Below, one piece after another: positions 26,991 through 35,587 of a DNA stretch of 64,000 nucleotides. A program made the position numbers and the translations under genes. Numbering within the stretch: the stretch's first letter is position 1; the number at the start of each line of letters is the position of its first letter. The stretch spans positions 1 to 64,000 of the forward strand of contig NZ_QFFM01000010.1 of NCBI RefSeq assembly GCF_003129905.1, written 5' to 3'. This DNA comes from Bifidobacterium callitrichidarum. Its GTDB lineage: Bacteria; Actinomycetota; Actinomycetes; Actinomycetales; Bifidobacteriaceae. The notes below the pieces were generated by a model. That model was not told the DNA's origin, did not search any database, and worked only from the letters and a program-made list of their open reading frames with translations.

Positions 26991-27006
26991 TCTCGTATCC
27001 TCCGCC
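26991..27006 (+). repeat. 16-bp copy of the tRNA-Ser 3' terminus
   Basis: TCTCGTATCCTCCGCC is identical to the last bases of the tRNA-Ser gene (24451-24466). It lies 19 bases after the DUF488 stop, so the LysR-PhzF-DUF488 segment is bracketed by tRNA-Ser 3' sequence on both sides. Confidence 0.6.
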
Positions 27007-27009
27007 GCC

Positions 27010-27036
27010 ACCCCGGAACCATTACGGTTCCGGGGT
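27010..27036. terminator. Hairpin after the DUF488 gene
   Basis: ACCCCGGAACC (27010-27020) pairs perfectly with GGTTCCGGGGT (27026-27036), followed by TTGC. It lies between convergent genes and may serve both. Confidence 0.65.
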
Positions 27037-27100
27037 TTGCTTATCAGTCAATCCTTCGAACGGTCTCGGGTCTACAAGCCCATAACCCAATACTCCTTGA

Positions 27101-28555
27101 TCAATCATCGGCCCGGTAATCGGTCAGGTTGAGACCGGCGGCCACACGATTGGAGGCGAACGCGCCGATCGCGACCAGCGCATAGCACAGCGCGAGACCT
27201 CCGAAGAAACTGAGCAGCGTGGCCGGCTCGGTCATCGATACGGCGAACAGCGGCGCCATAAGGAGCATCGAGCAGCCGCCCGCCACAATCACCACGATAT
27301 TGAGCGGCGTGAGCACCTCGATGAATCTCGCGCGGTTCAGGGTCTTCACATCCGTCCCTTCAAGCACAAGCATGCGGTATTCGCCCACTTGATCGTAGAC
27401 GCTGCCGGCCTGCATCACGCCTGAGCTGACGGCCGCGAGCACGGCGGCGAACACCAATGTCAGCAGTCCGCCGGTGCCGATGTCGCGCAGGAACAACGTC
27501 GCTGGATCGTTCGGACTGCCGCCCGCCGCAGCCGAGCCGAGGAATCCGCAAATCGACGTGATACCGGCGATGAACACGGCCAGCGCAATGCCGGAGACGT
27601 TGCGCCAGGCACGCTTGGGATTATCGAGGATGCGGCGCATGGCGATCATGGTCGCGGCATCCTTGGGATGGTGGGCCTTGGATTTGGCACGGGCCGTGAC
27701 CACCCATGAACCGATGAGATTGAACAACGCGAAACAGAGCAGTACGAAGCCGGCCACCACAATGTAGATCATCACCTCGCCTAGGCCGAAACCTGCCACC
27801 ATCGCCGGATTCTTGAACACGATCACGGCGACGAGCATCACGGCGACAAAGACCACCGCGCGCCAAGCGGACGGCAGCGGACCCGCCGTGCGACTTGTGA
27901 CGCCAAGTGGCGTGATGGCCACGCGACGCAGCGTAATCAGCGAAGAGACCAGCGCCAGTACAGCGACGCCCGCAACCGTAACAATCAAGGCAGGTACTCC
28001 GACCCAGAGCTGTTCGAATGTGAACCCCTGATTCTGGAAACGCAGCAGCATGATCAGCGGCATGAGCACACAGTAGCCGAGGATGCCGATGAGCGAGCCG
28101 ACCAAGGCTTGGCCGGCGGCATCGAGCGCGGTGAGACGGACCACCTGACCTGTGGTGGCGCCGGCCAGTCGCAGGGCGGCGAGACGCGCATCACGGCGGG
28201 ACGCGGCCAGTCGCGCCGCGGAACCGGCGAGCGCCACGAACGGCACGACGAGCAGCACGCAGGCGAACCCGGCAAGCATCACGTACCCGGAGGCGTAGGA
28301 GGCCGGATCAGCGGGATTGGTGAGCCGATGCTGCCAGACGGTCAACGTACCCGGCCTGCATACGGTTTCATCGAACAGGCATCCAAGCGTGTGGTCGGCG
28401 GAGGCGCGCCAGACGAACCCGTGCACGCCGCCAAGCACCGTGAGGAAGATGGCAGTAGCCGCGGCGAACGCGATGATTGCCAGTACCGAGGTATGCCCGG
28501 ACGTGTTCGACCGACCGGAACGATGGAACAACCGCCAGAGTGCGAACGTGCTCAT
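27101..28555 (-). CDS. FtsX-like ABC transporter permease
   Basis: 484 residues with about ten hydrophobic spans in the arrangement seen in FtsX/BceB-type permeases: an N-terminal span, then a four-span block containing RDARLAALRLAGATTGQV, and a C-terminal block with VGEYRMLVLEGTDVKTL. Its ATG overlaps the ATPase stop (ATGA at 28552-28555), so the two are coupled. Peptide or lipid export, or antimicrobial-peptide resistance, are the usual roles of such pairs; none is shown here. Confidence 0.8.
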   Translation of the reverse strand: MSTFALWRLFHRSGRSNTSGHTSVLAIIAFAAATAIFLTVLGGVHGFVWRASADHTLGCLFDETVCRPGTLTVWQHRLTNPADPASYASGYVMLAGFACVLLVVPFVALAGSAARLAASRRDARLAALRLAGATTGQVVRLTALDAAGQALVGSLIGILGYCVLMPLIMLLRFQNQGFTFEQLWVGVPALIVTVAGVAVLALVSSLITLRRVAITPLGVTSRTAGPLPSAWRAVVFVAVMLVAVIVFKNPAMVAGFGLGEVMIYIVVAGFVLLCFALFNLIGSWVVTARAKSKAHHPKDAATMIAMRRILDNPKRAWRNVSGIALAVFIAGITSICGFLGSAAAGGSPNDPATLFLRDIGTGGLLTLVFAAVLAAVSSGVMQAGSVYDQVGEYRMLVLEGTDVKTLNRARFIEVLTPLNIVVIVAGGCSMLLMAPLFAVSMTEPATLLSFFGGLALCYALVAIGAFASNRVAAGLNLTDYRADD

Positions 28556-29397
28556 CGTGCGCCCTCCCCCAGTCGTCCGTCCTGCATGGTCACGGTACGC
28601 GAGCAGAAGGCGGCCACGTTCGGGTCATGGGTGACGACGACCACGGCCGCACCATTGTCACGTGCGGCGGCCATGAGAATGCCCATGACCTCGCGACCGG
28701 TGGTCTGGTCGAGCGCGCCGGTCGGTTCGTCGGCGAAGACGACGGCAGGTCGCACGGCGAGCGCCCTGGCGATGGCGATGCGCTGCATCTGGCCGCCGCT
28801 CATCTCGCCGGGCCGATGCGTGGCCAGCGTCTTGAGACCCATGCGCTCGAGCCAGAGCATGGCTGCGTCCGTTGCATCGCGGTATGACACACCGCCAAGC
28901 ATCATCGGCAGGGCGATGTTCTCCACGGCCGGCAGCTCGGGCAGCAGTTGACCTGACTGGAACACGAAGCCGAAAGCGCTGCGGCGCAGCCTGGTGCGGT
29001 CGGCATCGCTCATCGTTCCGAGATTCGCGCCGCGGAACATCACGGTTCCGGCAGTCGGGCGAATGATGCCGGCGAGCGCGTGGAGCAACGTCGATTTGCC
29101 GGAACCGGACGGACCCATGACGGCCACCGTCTCGCCTTCTCCCAATGCGAAGTTCACGTGGTTCAGAGCGAGCGCGTGCGGGCCGGATGGCGCATTCTGA
29201 ATGGAGGTGGGGGACGCCACTCCGGTGACCCCGCGACCGGCCTGTGTGTTGAGCATTGCGGCGGTGTAGTCCATCACAAGATCATGCGCTTCGAGTATCG
29301 GCGTCCACGTATGTGGCTGCCGGAGTTGAGGCTGCGCCGGCTGGACTGGCTGGGCCTTCGGCGTAGTGCACTGGGATTGCTGTGTTGTTGCGTTCAT
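28552..29397 (-). CDS. ABC transporter ATP-binding protein
   Basis: 281 residues. Walker A GPSGSGKST, signature MSGGQMQR, Walker B VVFADEPTGALD and the switch VVTHD are present, as in MacB/LolD-type ATPases. A Gln/Pro/Thr-rich N-terminal stretch of about 30 residues precedes the domain. ATG at 29397 with GGTGG before it is preferred; the frame is open to 29508 but the extra codons look non-coding. The cognate permease follows with a 4-base overlap. Confidence 0.82.
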   Translation of the reverse strand: MNATTQQSQCTTPKAQPVQPAQPQLRQPHTWTPILEAHDLVMDYTAAMLNTQAGRGVTGVASPTSIQNAPSGPHALALNHVNFALGEGETVAVMGPSGSGKSTLLHALAGIIRPTAGTVMFRGANLGTMSDADRTRLRRSAFGFVFQSGQLLPELPAVENIALPMMLGGVSYRDATDAAMLWLERMGLKTLATHRPGEMSGGQMQRIAIARALAVRPAVVFADEPTGALDQTTGREVMGILMAAARDNGAAVVVVTHDPNVAAFCSRTVTMQDGRLGEGAR

Positions 29398-29729
29398 ACC
29401 ACCGAGGCTACGGGCCAGTCGTGCGGCCCTCCATCGGACTATGGGATGAACCATTCCGAATCGGTTCGCAGAATCGCGCAACGGCTCATCCGGAAGGATT
29501 ACCCACAAGGATGAGGCTGTTCAGACGGGCATCTCGTCTCATCTGCCATCATGCAGCAATCTGAACGACGGATGTGAATATCGCCATCAAAAACGCATCC
29601 ACGACGATGCGAAGACCGGTAACGACTACGAGGTTTGCGGAATCGCCTGTGACCACGCGGTATGTGCAGAAAGCATGTCGAACCGTCGGCGGCACGCCTG
29701 CTTCTCCGGATACCGGCTGAAAGCGAGCG
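29398..29729. other. Gap upstream of the ABC ATPase gene
   Basis: No gene is supported here. It holds the leader and promoter of the ABC exporter and the 3' side of the small ORF at 29730. A minus-strand frame of 88 codons (29549-29815) overlaps the small ORF in another phase and has no ribosome binding site. Confidence 0.4.
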
Positions 29730-29837
29730 TCAGCGCTCGATGCCGTATTCGGTGTACATGTAGGCGTCGTACTGGCTGTCGTTGCCGTGGTGTGCGGTGG
29801 CATGGTGCGATTCATAGTCGCTGATCTGTGCGTTCAT
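29730..29837 (-). CDS. Small ORF, 35 residues, unknown
   Basis: Starts MNAQISDYESHH and ends YMYTEYGIER. ATG at 29837 follows AAAGGAATGACC, a strong site with 7-base spacing; an ATG at 29843 is too close to it. The peptide is hydrophilic and rich in His, Tyr, Asp and Asn, with no membrane span. It resembles in size, start and composition the small ORF at 35483, also next to translation genes. Function unknown; it may be a genuine small protein. Confidence 0.45.
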   Translation of the reverse strand: MNAQISDYESHHATAHHGNDSQYDAYMYTEYGIER

Positions 29838-30139
29838 GGTCATTCCTTTGCTCAACTTCCATCCATGTTGTGATTCGGTTTACCCCGCCCGTGTTTCCGA
29901 ATCATGTGCGGTCGGCCAAGCACAGGTGAATTCGTGCCGGCGCGATGGTGAACGTGGTGCCTGACGACCTCCCGATGTCCCGACCGCGGCGAAACCGCCC
30001 TGCTCCGCGACCAATGCCGCCAGCACAGCCCGACTTATGCACCACGCCCAGCCGCCGATTTGCGCGATACACGATTCCGTGCCATGATGTACAGGTTGCC
30101 TGATGAGGCCCGGCCAAATGGCTCGGCCGAATCCGTAAC
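29838..30139. other. Gap between small ORF and tRNA-Thr
   Basis: No supportable gene or repeat. It should hold the divergent promoters for the small ORF (minus) and tRNA-Thr (plus). No clear -35/-10 pair was identified. Confidence 0.4.
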
Positions 30140-30211
<72 letters not shown>

Positions 30212-30378
30212 CTCTTTATTCCCGGTTATTCCTAGCGGAATCCTTCGTCAGATCGTTGCACATAGCGGCTCCGCAAACCCTTCCGTTACATGCCGTCGTG
30301 CCACTCCCCTAGCCTTACGACGTGCGCGTATCGCGCCGCCCGCAAAGCCCATCCACCGTAAGGAACCCGCCCGCCGCC

Positions 30379-31206
30379 ATGACCTCCACATCGCACCTCG
30401 CCGAAGCAGGACGCACGCTGATCCCCCGCAAGGACGACCGTTACGGACTACTCTCCCCGGCGCTCGTGATTCTCACGTTCGTGGCCGGTCTGGTGGATGC
30501 GTTGAGCTATCTGGCACTCGGGCACGTGTTCGTGGCGAACGTGACCGGCAACATCGTCTTTCTGGGATTCGCGATCGCCCACGCGCAGGGCTTCGTCTGG
30601 TGGACGTCGGCATTGACGCTGGCCGCCTTCATGGTCGGCGCGCTCATCGGCGGGCGTATCATCCACTATTTCGGCGCCAATCGCGCCCGTCATCTGCTGG
30701 TTTCGACCGTAATCCAGCTGGCGTTCGTGGCCGCGGCACTGGCCGGCATCTACCTGCTCAACCATTTCGCCCCGGAACCGGCCATGGGAGGTACCGATCC
30801 CACGGCCCTCGCCCGTGCCTCGCAGCCGAGCCTGAACTTCCCCACCGCTCGGCATATCGACCTGCATATCATCATGCTCATCGTGCTGCTCGCGCCGGCC
30901 ATGGGCATCCAGAATTCCACCGCGCGCAAGCTGTCCGTGCCCGATCTGCCCACGACGGTGCTGACGATGACGCTGACCGGCATCGTGGCCGATACGTCCG
31001 CCCACGGCCATGAGCAGTCGAAGCTGGGCCGTCGCGCGGTGGTGATGCTGGCCCTGGCCCTCGGAGCGCTGACTGGCGCGCTGCTGCAGACGCGCGGCCA
31101 TGAGGACATGATTCTGATGGTGATGATCGCCTGTCTGCTTGCGGTCATCGCGATGATGCTGCCGCACGTGCGGTCCGAGGCCAGCTGGGTGGTCGGGCGT
31201 CGGTAA
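30379..31206 (+). CDS. DUF1275 (YoaK-like) membrane protein
   Basis: 275 residues with about six spans. The conserved start of the family is present (FVAGLVDALSYLALGHVFVANVTGN, spread over about 30-54), as is AMGIQNSTARKLSVPDLPTT and TMTLTGIVADTS later. The function of the family is unknown. ATG at 30379 is chosen from AAGGA about 12 bases upstream and the family's usual length; the frame is open to 30322. Its stop is followed by a short gap and a type A repeat. Confidence 0.87.
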   Translation: MTSTSHLAEAGRTLIPRKDDRYGLLSPALVILTFVAGLVDALSYLALGHVFVANVTGNIVFLGFAIAHAQGFVWWTSALTLAAFMVGALIGGRIIHYFGANRARHLLVSTVIQLAFVAAALAGIYLLNHFAPEPAMGGTDPTALARASQPSLNFPTARHIDLHIIMLIVLLAPAMGIQNSTARKLSVPDLPTTVLTMTLTGIVADTSAHGHEQSKLGRRAVVMLALALGALTGALLQTRGHEDMILMVMIACLLAVIAMMLPHVRSEASWVVGRR

Positions 31207-31263
31207 ATGCAAGAGGCACGCCAATTGCAGCGCAACAATTCAAGGTTGATAGGGATACAGTAA

Positions 31264-31386
31264 AGCTCTGTTCAAACAGAATCGGCATGAATCCGGTTGG
31301 ACTACCCCTCAGTCGGCTACGCCGACAGCTCCCCTGACAAGGGGAGCCAGAAATAAGAGAACATGCCATCTTGGTTTCACAAAGCT
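31264..31386. repeat. Dispersed repeat, type A unit
   Basis: Terminal inverted repeats (AGCTCTGTTCAAAC at 31264, and TTGGTTTCACAAAGCT ending at 31386) bracket the core. It ends about 10 bases before the ribosome binding site of the phosphatase-like gene at 31411, so it must lie in that gene's leader or promoter. Confidence 0.8.
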
Positions 31387-31410
31387 TATAGTGATTCCGG
31401 GAGGCCGACC

Positions 31411-32412
31411 ATGCGAATCATCGAGCAGTACTGCCAAGGCAAGCGAAACGACCAATCACTCAACGAGGACGGACTCATCGTCACTGACGATTTCGCGGCC
31501 GTGGTGGACGGGGTGACCAGCAAAAGCATCCGGCATCTTTTGCGACCGAGCGGCGGAGTCATCGCGAAGAACCTGGCATTAGAGACCATCGCGGATCTGC
31601 CGGCCAATGCGGACATGCGGCAGGTGCAGTCGGCAATTGACGGGCGGCTGCGGGAAGCGTACCGCAGCACAGGTAGGCGCACTCACGATCCGGCCCCAAG
31701 TGACGCACCCGCCAACTCGCGCGATGAAGCCGCGGGTGCCGAAGCCGCATACGGACATGCCGGCGATTCCCCGGTAATCCGCGATTATGCCGTGTTCGAA
31801 CGCGAGCCCGTGGAGCGACTGCAGGCCAACGCAGTGGTCTACAGCGTCCGCCACCACGAGGCCTGGCTGTTCGGCGATTGTCAGATCATGGTCAACGGCG
31901 TGCAGATTCCGACCATCAAGCGGGTCGATGAACTGCTCGGCGAATTGCGGGCGTTCATCACGTTGGCATTGCGGGAGCAGAACGGACAGGATCGTGCGTC
32001 TTCTGGCGCTCCATCCGACGTTCCGGCCAATGGCTCGCCCTATTCCCGGCCCGATTCTCCGTCCGATTTCCCGCCTGATTCCGGAGATCCCGCACGTGAC
32101 ATGATTCTGCCGTTTCTGCGACTGCAATCGCAATTCGCCAACAAGCGCGGACCTTACGGCTACTTCGTGTTCGACGGATTCACCGACCCGACGTATCCGA
32201 TCCGCACGGTTCCCATCCACCCCGGCGACGAGGTCGTACTGGCTTCTGACGGCTATCCTCTGCTCAAGCCCACACTTGACGAATCCGAGGCCGAGTTGCA
32301 ACGGCTCAAGCGCGACGATCCGGCACTCATCGGAGAATACCGGTCGACCAAGGGATTCACACCCGGTCTTGACTCGTTCGATGACCGCACCTACCTGCGA
32401 TTCGTCGCGTAA
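31411..32412 (+). CDS. PP2C-like protein phosphatase, divergent
   Basis: 333 residues. PP2C-type metal motifs are recognisable: NEDGLIVTDDFAAVVDGVT near 18-36, LFGDCQIMVNG in the middle, GDEVVLASDGYP and DSFDDRTYLRF near the C-terminus. It probably removes phosphate from Ser/Thr or small molecules using Mn/Mg. The central part is interrupted by Pro/Ser/Asp-rich low-complexity inserts near 90-125 and 205-225. GGGAGG precedes the ATG at 31411. It stands alone with no kinase beside it. Confidence 0.65.
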   Translation: MRIIEQYCQGKRNDQSLNEDGLIVTDDFAAVVDGVTSKSIRHLLRPSGGVIAKNLALETIADLPANADMRQVQSAIDGRLREAYRSTGRRTHDPAPSDAPANSRDEAAGAEAAYGHAGDSPVIRDYAVFEREPVERLQANAVVYSVRHHEAWLFGDCQIMVNGVQIPTIKRVDELLGELRAFITLALREQNGQDRASSGAPSDVPANGSPYSRPDSPSDFPPDSGDPARDMILPFLRLQSQFANKRGPYGYFVFDGFTDPTYPIRTVPIHPGDEVVLASDGYPLLKPTLDESEAELQRLKRDDPALIGEYRSTKGFTPGLDSFDDRTYLRFVA

Positions 32413-32454
32413 CGAAGGATCCACAGCCGTAACACAACCACACCGCTTACGCGA

Positions 32455-32485
32455 AAGGCCGCCCCGACGAATCGGAAGCGGCCTT
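32455..32485. terminator. Bidirectional terminator hairpin
   Basis: AAGGCCGC (32455-32462) pairs with GCGGCCTT (32478-32485). It lies between the convergent phosphatase-like gene and the membrane-anchored protein gene. Confidence 0.6.
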
Positions 32486-32515
32486 ACTATACGTTTGCAG
32501 CAGGAGCTGAAAAAC

Positions 32516-32965
32516 TCACTTCTTGGCGGCGTTGACGGCGTCCACGGCCTTCTGCAGAGAGGCGGTGTGCGTCTTGTACCAGTCAGCCTGCTCGTTGAGC
32601 TTGTCGGTGGCGGCCTGATAGCCCTTGGTATCATCGGCGAGGCAGCCCTCGTACTCGGGCATCTCGGCGCTCAGCTCCTTGTTGAGCGCGTCGAGCGTGG
32701 AGGCGTCCGTGACATCCTTCTTGGTAAGGGCGGCGGCTTCGGAGGCGTCTCCGTTGACCAGGTTGTTGTAGTCGTTGGTAGCGTTGCGCACTTCCTCGGA
32801 GGCGGTGGCGCATGCTGCCACGGCGGTGTTGTACTGGGATTCGGAATACGCGCGGAATCCGAACACGCCGGCCACGGCGATCACGGCGACGATCACCACC
32901 ACGATAAGGGCGATGGCCCACTTCGGCATGCGCTTCTTTGCAGCGGTCTGGGTTTCAGCGGACAT
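32516..32965 (-). CDS. Single-span membrane protein with extracytoplasmic helical domain
   Basis: 149 residues. A short basic cytoplasmic start (ending KKRMPK) is followed by one strong span at about 16-38 (WAIALIVVVIVAVIAVAGVF) and a helical, Ala/Asp/Glu-rich outer domain with two cysteines that could pair. GGAGATCGAGT precedes the ATG at 32965. No domain is recognised. It is followed on the far side by the tRNA-Gln gene on the same strand. Confidence 0.7.
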   Translation of the reverse strand: MSAETQTAAKKRMPKWAIALIVVVIVAVIAVAGVFGFRAYSESQYNTAVAACATASEEVRNATNDYNNLVNGDASEAAALTKKDVTDASTLDALNKELSAEMPEYEGCLADDTKGYQAATDKLNEQADWYKTHTASLQKAVDAVNAAKK

Positions 32966-33032
32966 ACTCGATCTCCTTCGTTCTCGTTCAGTGCGGGACG
33001 GGCTTTCGTGAAGCCCCCAGAAAAACAAAAAA

Positions 33033-33051
33033 CCCTCGCATTTCGCGAGGG
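33033..33051 (-). terminator. Terminator after tRNA-Gln
   Basis: CCCTCGC and GCGAGGG arms around ATTTC; on the minus strand the stem is followed by TTTTTTGTTTTT. Confidence 0.85.
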
Positions 33052-33056
33052 CTCAT

Positions 33057-33131
33057 TGGCTGGGGTGCCTGGACTCGAACCAAGAATGGCTGAACCAGAA
33101 TCAGCTGTGTTGCCAATTACACCACACCCCA
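33057..33131 (-). tRNA. tRNA-Gln (CTG)
   Basis: Read on the minus strand, TGGGGTG at the 5' end pairs with CACCCCA, discriminator G, and CCA is encoded. The anticodon loop TTCTGGT gives CTG. The T-loop TTCGAGT is present. Confidence 0.93.
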
Positions 33132-33169
33132 ATTTGGCTGGCGTAGCAACTCCGAAGAGTTGTCCGTCG

Positions 33170-33242
33170 TACCCCCAACCGGATTTGAACCGGTGTTGGC
33201 GCCGTGAGAGGGCGTAGTCCTAGACCGCTAGACGATGGGGGC
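33170..33242 (-). tRNA. tRNA-Glu (CTC), copy 1
   Basis: Minus strand: GCCCCCA pairs with TGGGGGT, discriminator A. The loop CTCTCAC between CGCC and GGCG gives anticodon CTC. The T-loop TTCAAAT is present. It is identical to the second copy at 33490-33562 and lies upstream of tRNA-Gln on the same strand. Confidence 0.93.
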
Positions 33243-33450
33243 ATATTCAGTTTTTCAACCGGCTGCTCGGCGAACCGCGCAACAGGTAGATATATTACAG
33301 GAAGCACCAGTGAATGCAAATCACGGCGTGTCGCGCGGAATTCTGCGGTTTTGGAGCCAAATCATGAGCAGTCGCCGCCATAGGTTCCGATGATCGATTC
33401 CGGGCATATGCTCACCACGAAACGTCACCCCGGGCAGCCGGCCCGGAAAA

Positions 33451-33482
33451 CGAAAAAGCCCCGGCGTGATGCCGAGGCTTTC
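33451..33482 (-). terminator. Terminator after tRNA-Glu copy 2
   Basis: Minus strand: AAAGCCTCGGC and GCCGGGGCTTT arms, with GCATCAC in between, followed by TTCG and TTTT. It separates the two tRNA-Glu genes, so each may have its own promoter. Confidence 0.75.
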
Positions 33483-33489
33483 GAAGAAG

Positions 33490-33562
33490 TACCCCCAACC
33501 GGATTTGAACCGGTGTTGGCGCCGTGAGAGGGCGTAGTCCTAGACCGCTAGACGATGGGGGC
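33490..33562 (-). tRNA. tRNA-Glu (CTC), copy 2
   Basis: Identical in sequence to the copy at 33170-33242, including the flanking GT before the 3' end. The two copies are about 250 bases apart and just downstream of gltX, whose enzyme charges them. Confidence 0.93.
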
Positions 33563-33747
33563 TTGAGTTATCCACTGCGGCGAACCGCAACGAGTGATTA
33601 ATATACGGGAACATCTCACCGACGTCAACCACGGCGTGTCACATTGTGATTCCTTGGTTGACAAGGCGCCTTTCTGGACTATGCCGGCATAGCTAACAGC
33701 GGCATCCGGAGAACATGAGCGCATATAAAGGACCCTATACCCATACC

Positions 33748-33804
33748 GGACTACCCCTCAGGCGACCTTGCTGACAGTCGACAACTCCCCAACAAGGGAA
33801 GCCA
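33748..33804. repeat. Degenerate dispersed-repeat core
   Basis: GGACTACCCCTCAGGCGACC and AACAAGGGAAGCC mark a decayed core; terminal inverted repeats are not recognisable. It is downstream of gltX, next to that gene's terminator. Confidence 0.55.
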
Positions 33805-33834
33805 GAAAAAGAATCGCACCGAATCGACGAAAAC

Positions 33835-33863
33835 GGGCGCCTGCCCACGAAAGGCAGACGCCC
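33835..33863 (-). terminator. Terminator after gltX
   Basis: GGGCGCCTGCC (33835-33845) pairs with GGCAGACGCCC (33853-33863); on the minus strand it is followed by CGTTTTCG. Confidence 0.75.
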
Positions 33864-33913
33864 GCATATTCTGCCACAGTCAGTCAGCGGAACGATTCAG
33901 TCACGGCTCAGGC

Positions 33914-35434
33914 TCACAGGTGCTCACGCAGGCCCTTGAGACGGGCGACGGTCACATCCTTGCCGAGAATCTCCATGGATTCGAACAGCGGCGGGGAGAC
34001 GCGACGGCCGGAGACGGCCACACGCACCGGGCCGAAGGCCAGGCGCGGCTTGTAGCCACCGTCCTCGATGAGCGCCTTGTTGAGCAGCTCGTGCAACGGC
34101 TCGGCCTTCCACTCATCCTCGGAGGCACCCTCCAGCGCGGCGATCGCGAGATCAAGCACGGCACCAGCGGAATCCTTGAGCGTCTTGCGGGCGTCGTCAT
34201 CGGGCTCGATGTAGCCTTCGGACGAGAGCAGGGAGCCGACCATGCCGGCCACCTCGCCCAGCAGACGCACGCGCGGCTGGACCAGCGGGGCGGCGGCGGT
34301 CAGGATCTCCTGCTCGCGGGAGGTCAGCGCATCCCAGTTGTCGGCGGAGACCACGCCGTCACGGTGCAGGTACGGCACGGAGCGGCGCAGGAAGTCGGCC
34401 GGGTCGAGCATGCGGATGTGCTCGGCGTTGATGGAGATGGCCTTGTCCAGGTCGAAGCGGGCCGGGTTGGCCTTCACGTCGCGCACGTCGAACTTGGCGA
34501 TCATCTCGTCCATGGAGAACACGTCGCGGTCGGGAGCGATGGACCAGCCGAGCAGCGCGAGGTAGTTGAGCAGGCCCTCGCGGATGAAGCCGGCGTCGCG
34601 GTGGTTGAACAGGTTGGACTCCGGGTCGCGCTTGGAGAGCTTCTTGTTGCCCTGGCCCATCACGTACGGCATGTGGCCGAACAGCGGGGTGGTCTTGGCG
34701 ATGCCGAGCTCTTCGAGGTAACGGTAGAGCACGATCTGGCGCGGGGTGGAGCTCAGCAGGTCCTCGCCGCGGAGCACCACGTTGATCTCCATCATGGCGT
34801 CGTCCACCGGGTTGGTGAGCGTGTACAACGGGTCGCCGTTCGGACGCACGATGACGTAGTCCGGCACGGAACCGGCCTTGAATTCGATGGTGCCGCGAAT
34901 CAGATCGTCGAAGGCGATGTCCTCGTCGGGCATGCGGATACGCAGGGCGGGTTTGCGACCTTCGGCGCGGAAGGCGGCCTTCTGCTCCTCGGTGAGGTTG
35001 CGGTCGTAACCGTCGTAGCCGAAGGCCTTCGGACGGCCGGCGGCCACGTTGCGGGCCTCGATCTCCTCCGGGGTGGAGAAGGACTCGTAGGCATAGCCGG
35101 CTTCAAGCAGCTTGGCGGCGACGTCCTTGTAGATGTCGCCACGCTCGGACTGGCGGTACGGGCCGTGGGGGCCGCCCACGTCGATGCCTTCGTCCCAGTC
35201 GATGCCGAGCCAGCGCAGGGCCTCAAGGATCTGGTTGTAGCTCTCCTCGGAATCGCGGGCGGCGTCGGTATCCTCGATACGGAAGATCAGCTTGCCGCCG
35301 GTGGCGCGGGCCTCGGCCCAGTTGAACAGTGCGGTGCGGACCATGCCCACGTGCGGGGTGCCGGTCGGCGACGGGCAGAAGCGAACACGGATGTTCGCGG
35401 GGAGTTCGGGTTTGGTGTTTTCAGCATCAGTCAT
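33914..35434 (-). CDS. gltX: Glutamyl-tRNA synthetase
   Basis: 506 residues, class I synthetase that charges tRNA-Glu. The HIGH-equivalent region [18 protein letters not shown] is near 19-36 and the KMSKS-equivalent KLSKR at 265-269. FRIEDTD and the anticodon-binding C-terminal helical part are present. GltX rather than GlnRS is supported by overall length and the RFCPSPTG start; in actinobacteria it may also mischarge tRNA-Gln for GatCAB. The ribosome binding site is weak (AGAGCCC). Three tRNA genes for Glu and Gln lie just downstream. Confidence 0.96.
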   Translation of the reverse strand: MTDAENTKPELPANIRVRFCPSPTGTPHVGMVRTALFNWAEARATGGKLIFRIEDTDAARDSEESYNQILEALRWLGIDWDEGIDVGGPHGPYRQSERGDIYKDVAAKLLEAGYAYESFSTPEEIEARNVAAGRPKAFGYDGYDRNLTEEQKAAFRAEGRKPALRIRMPDEDIAFDDLIRGTIEFKAGSVPDYVIVRPNGDPLYTLTNPVDDAMMEINVVLRGEDLLSSTPRQIVLYRYLEELGIAKTTPLFGHMPYVMGQGNKKLSKRDPESNLFNHRDAGFIREGLLNYLALLGWSIAPDRDVFSMDEMIAKFDVRDVKANPARFDLDKAISINAEHIRMLDPADFLRRSVPYLHRDGVVSADNWDALTSREQEILTAAAPLVQPRVRLLGEVAGMVGSLLSSEGYIEPDDDARKTLKDSAGAVLDLAIAALEGASEDEWKAEPLHELLNKALIEDGGYKPRLAFGPVRVAVSGRRVSPPLFESMEILGKDVTVARLKGLREHL

Positions 35435-35482
35435 GGGCTCTATTCTGCCGCGGAGCGGGGACGCGCCGAAGCGCGGAAACCG

Positions 35483-35587
35483 TCAGCAGGCGAGGCCGTC
35501 GAACAGCAGGGCCCAGTCCTGCGCCTGCGCGTCGGAATCGTGGGAGTCGTGGCGATCGCTGCCGTTGTAGTTGTAGTCGTTGTTCAT
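35483..35587 (-). CDS. Small ORF, 34 residues, unknown
   Basis: Starts MNNDYNYNGSDRHDSHDSD and ends LLFDGLAC. ATG at 35587 is preceded by AAAGGGGAACCATC, a very strong site. The N-terminal two thirds is hydrophilic and acidic with His, Asn and Tyr; the last third is hydrophobic and ends in a lone Cys. It is 48 bases upstream of gltX on the same strand and may be a leader or a separate small protein. Its start and composition resemble the ORF at 29730-29837. Confidence 0.5.
   Translation of the reverse strand: MNNDYNYNGSDRHDSHDSDAQAQDWALLFDGLAC

Noticed and set aside
29549-29815. 88-codon minus-strand frame overlapping the small ORF
   Set aside because: No ribosome binding site and a Thr/Pro-rich start without similarity to known proteins; the overlapping 35-codon frame has the better signal.
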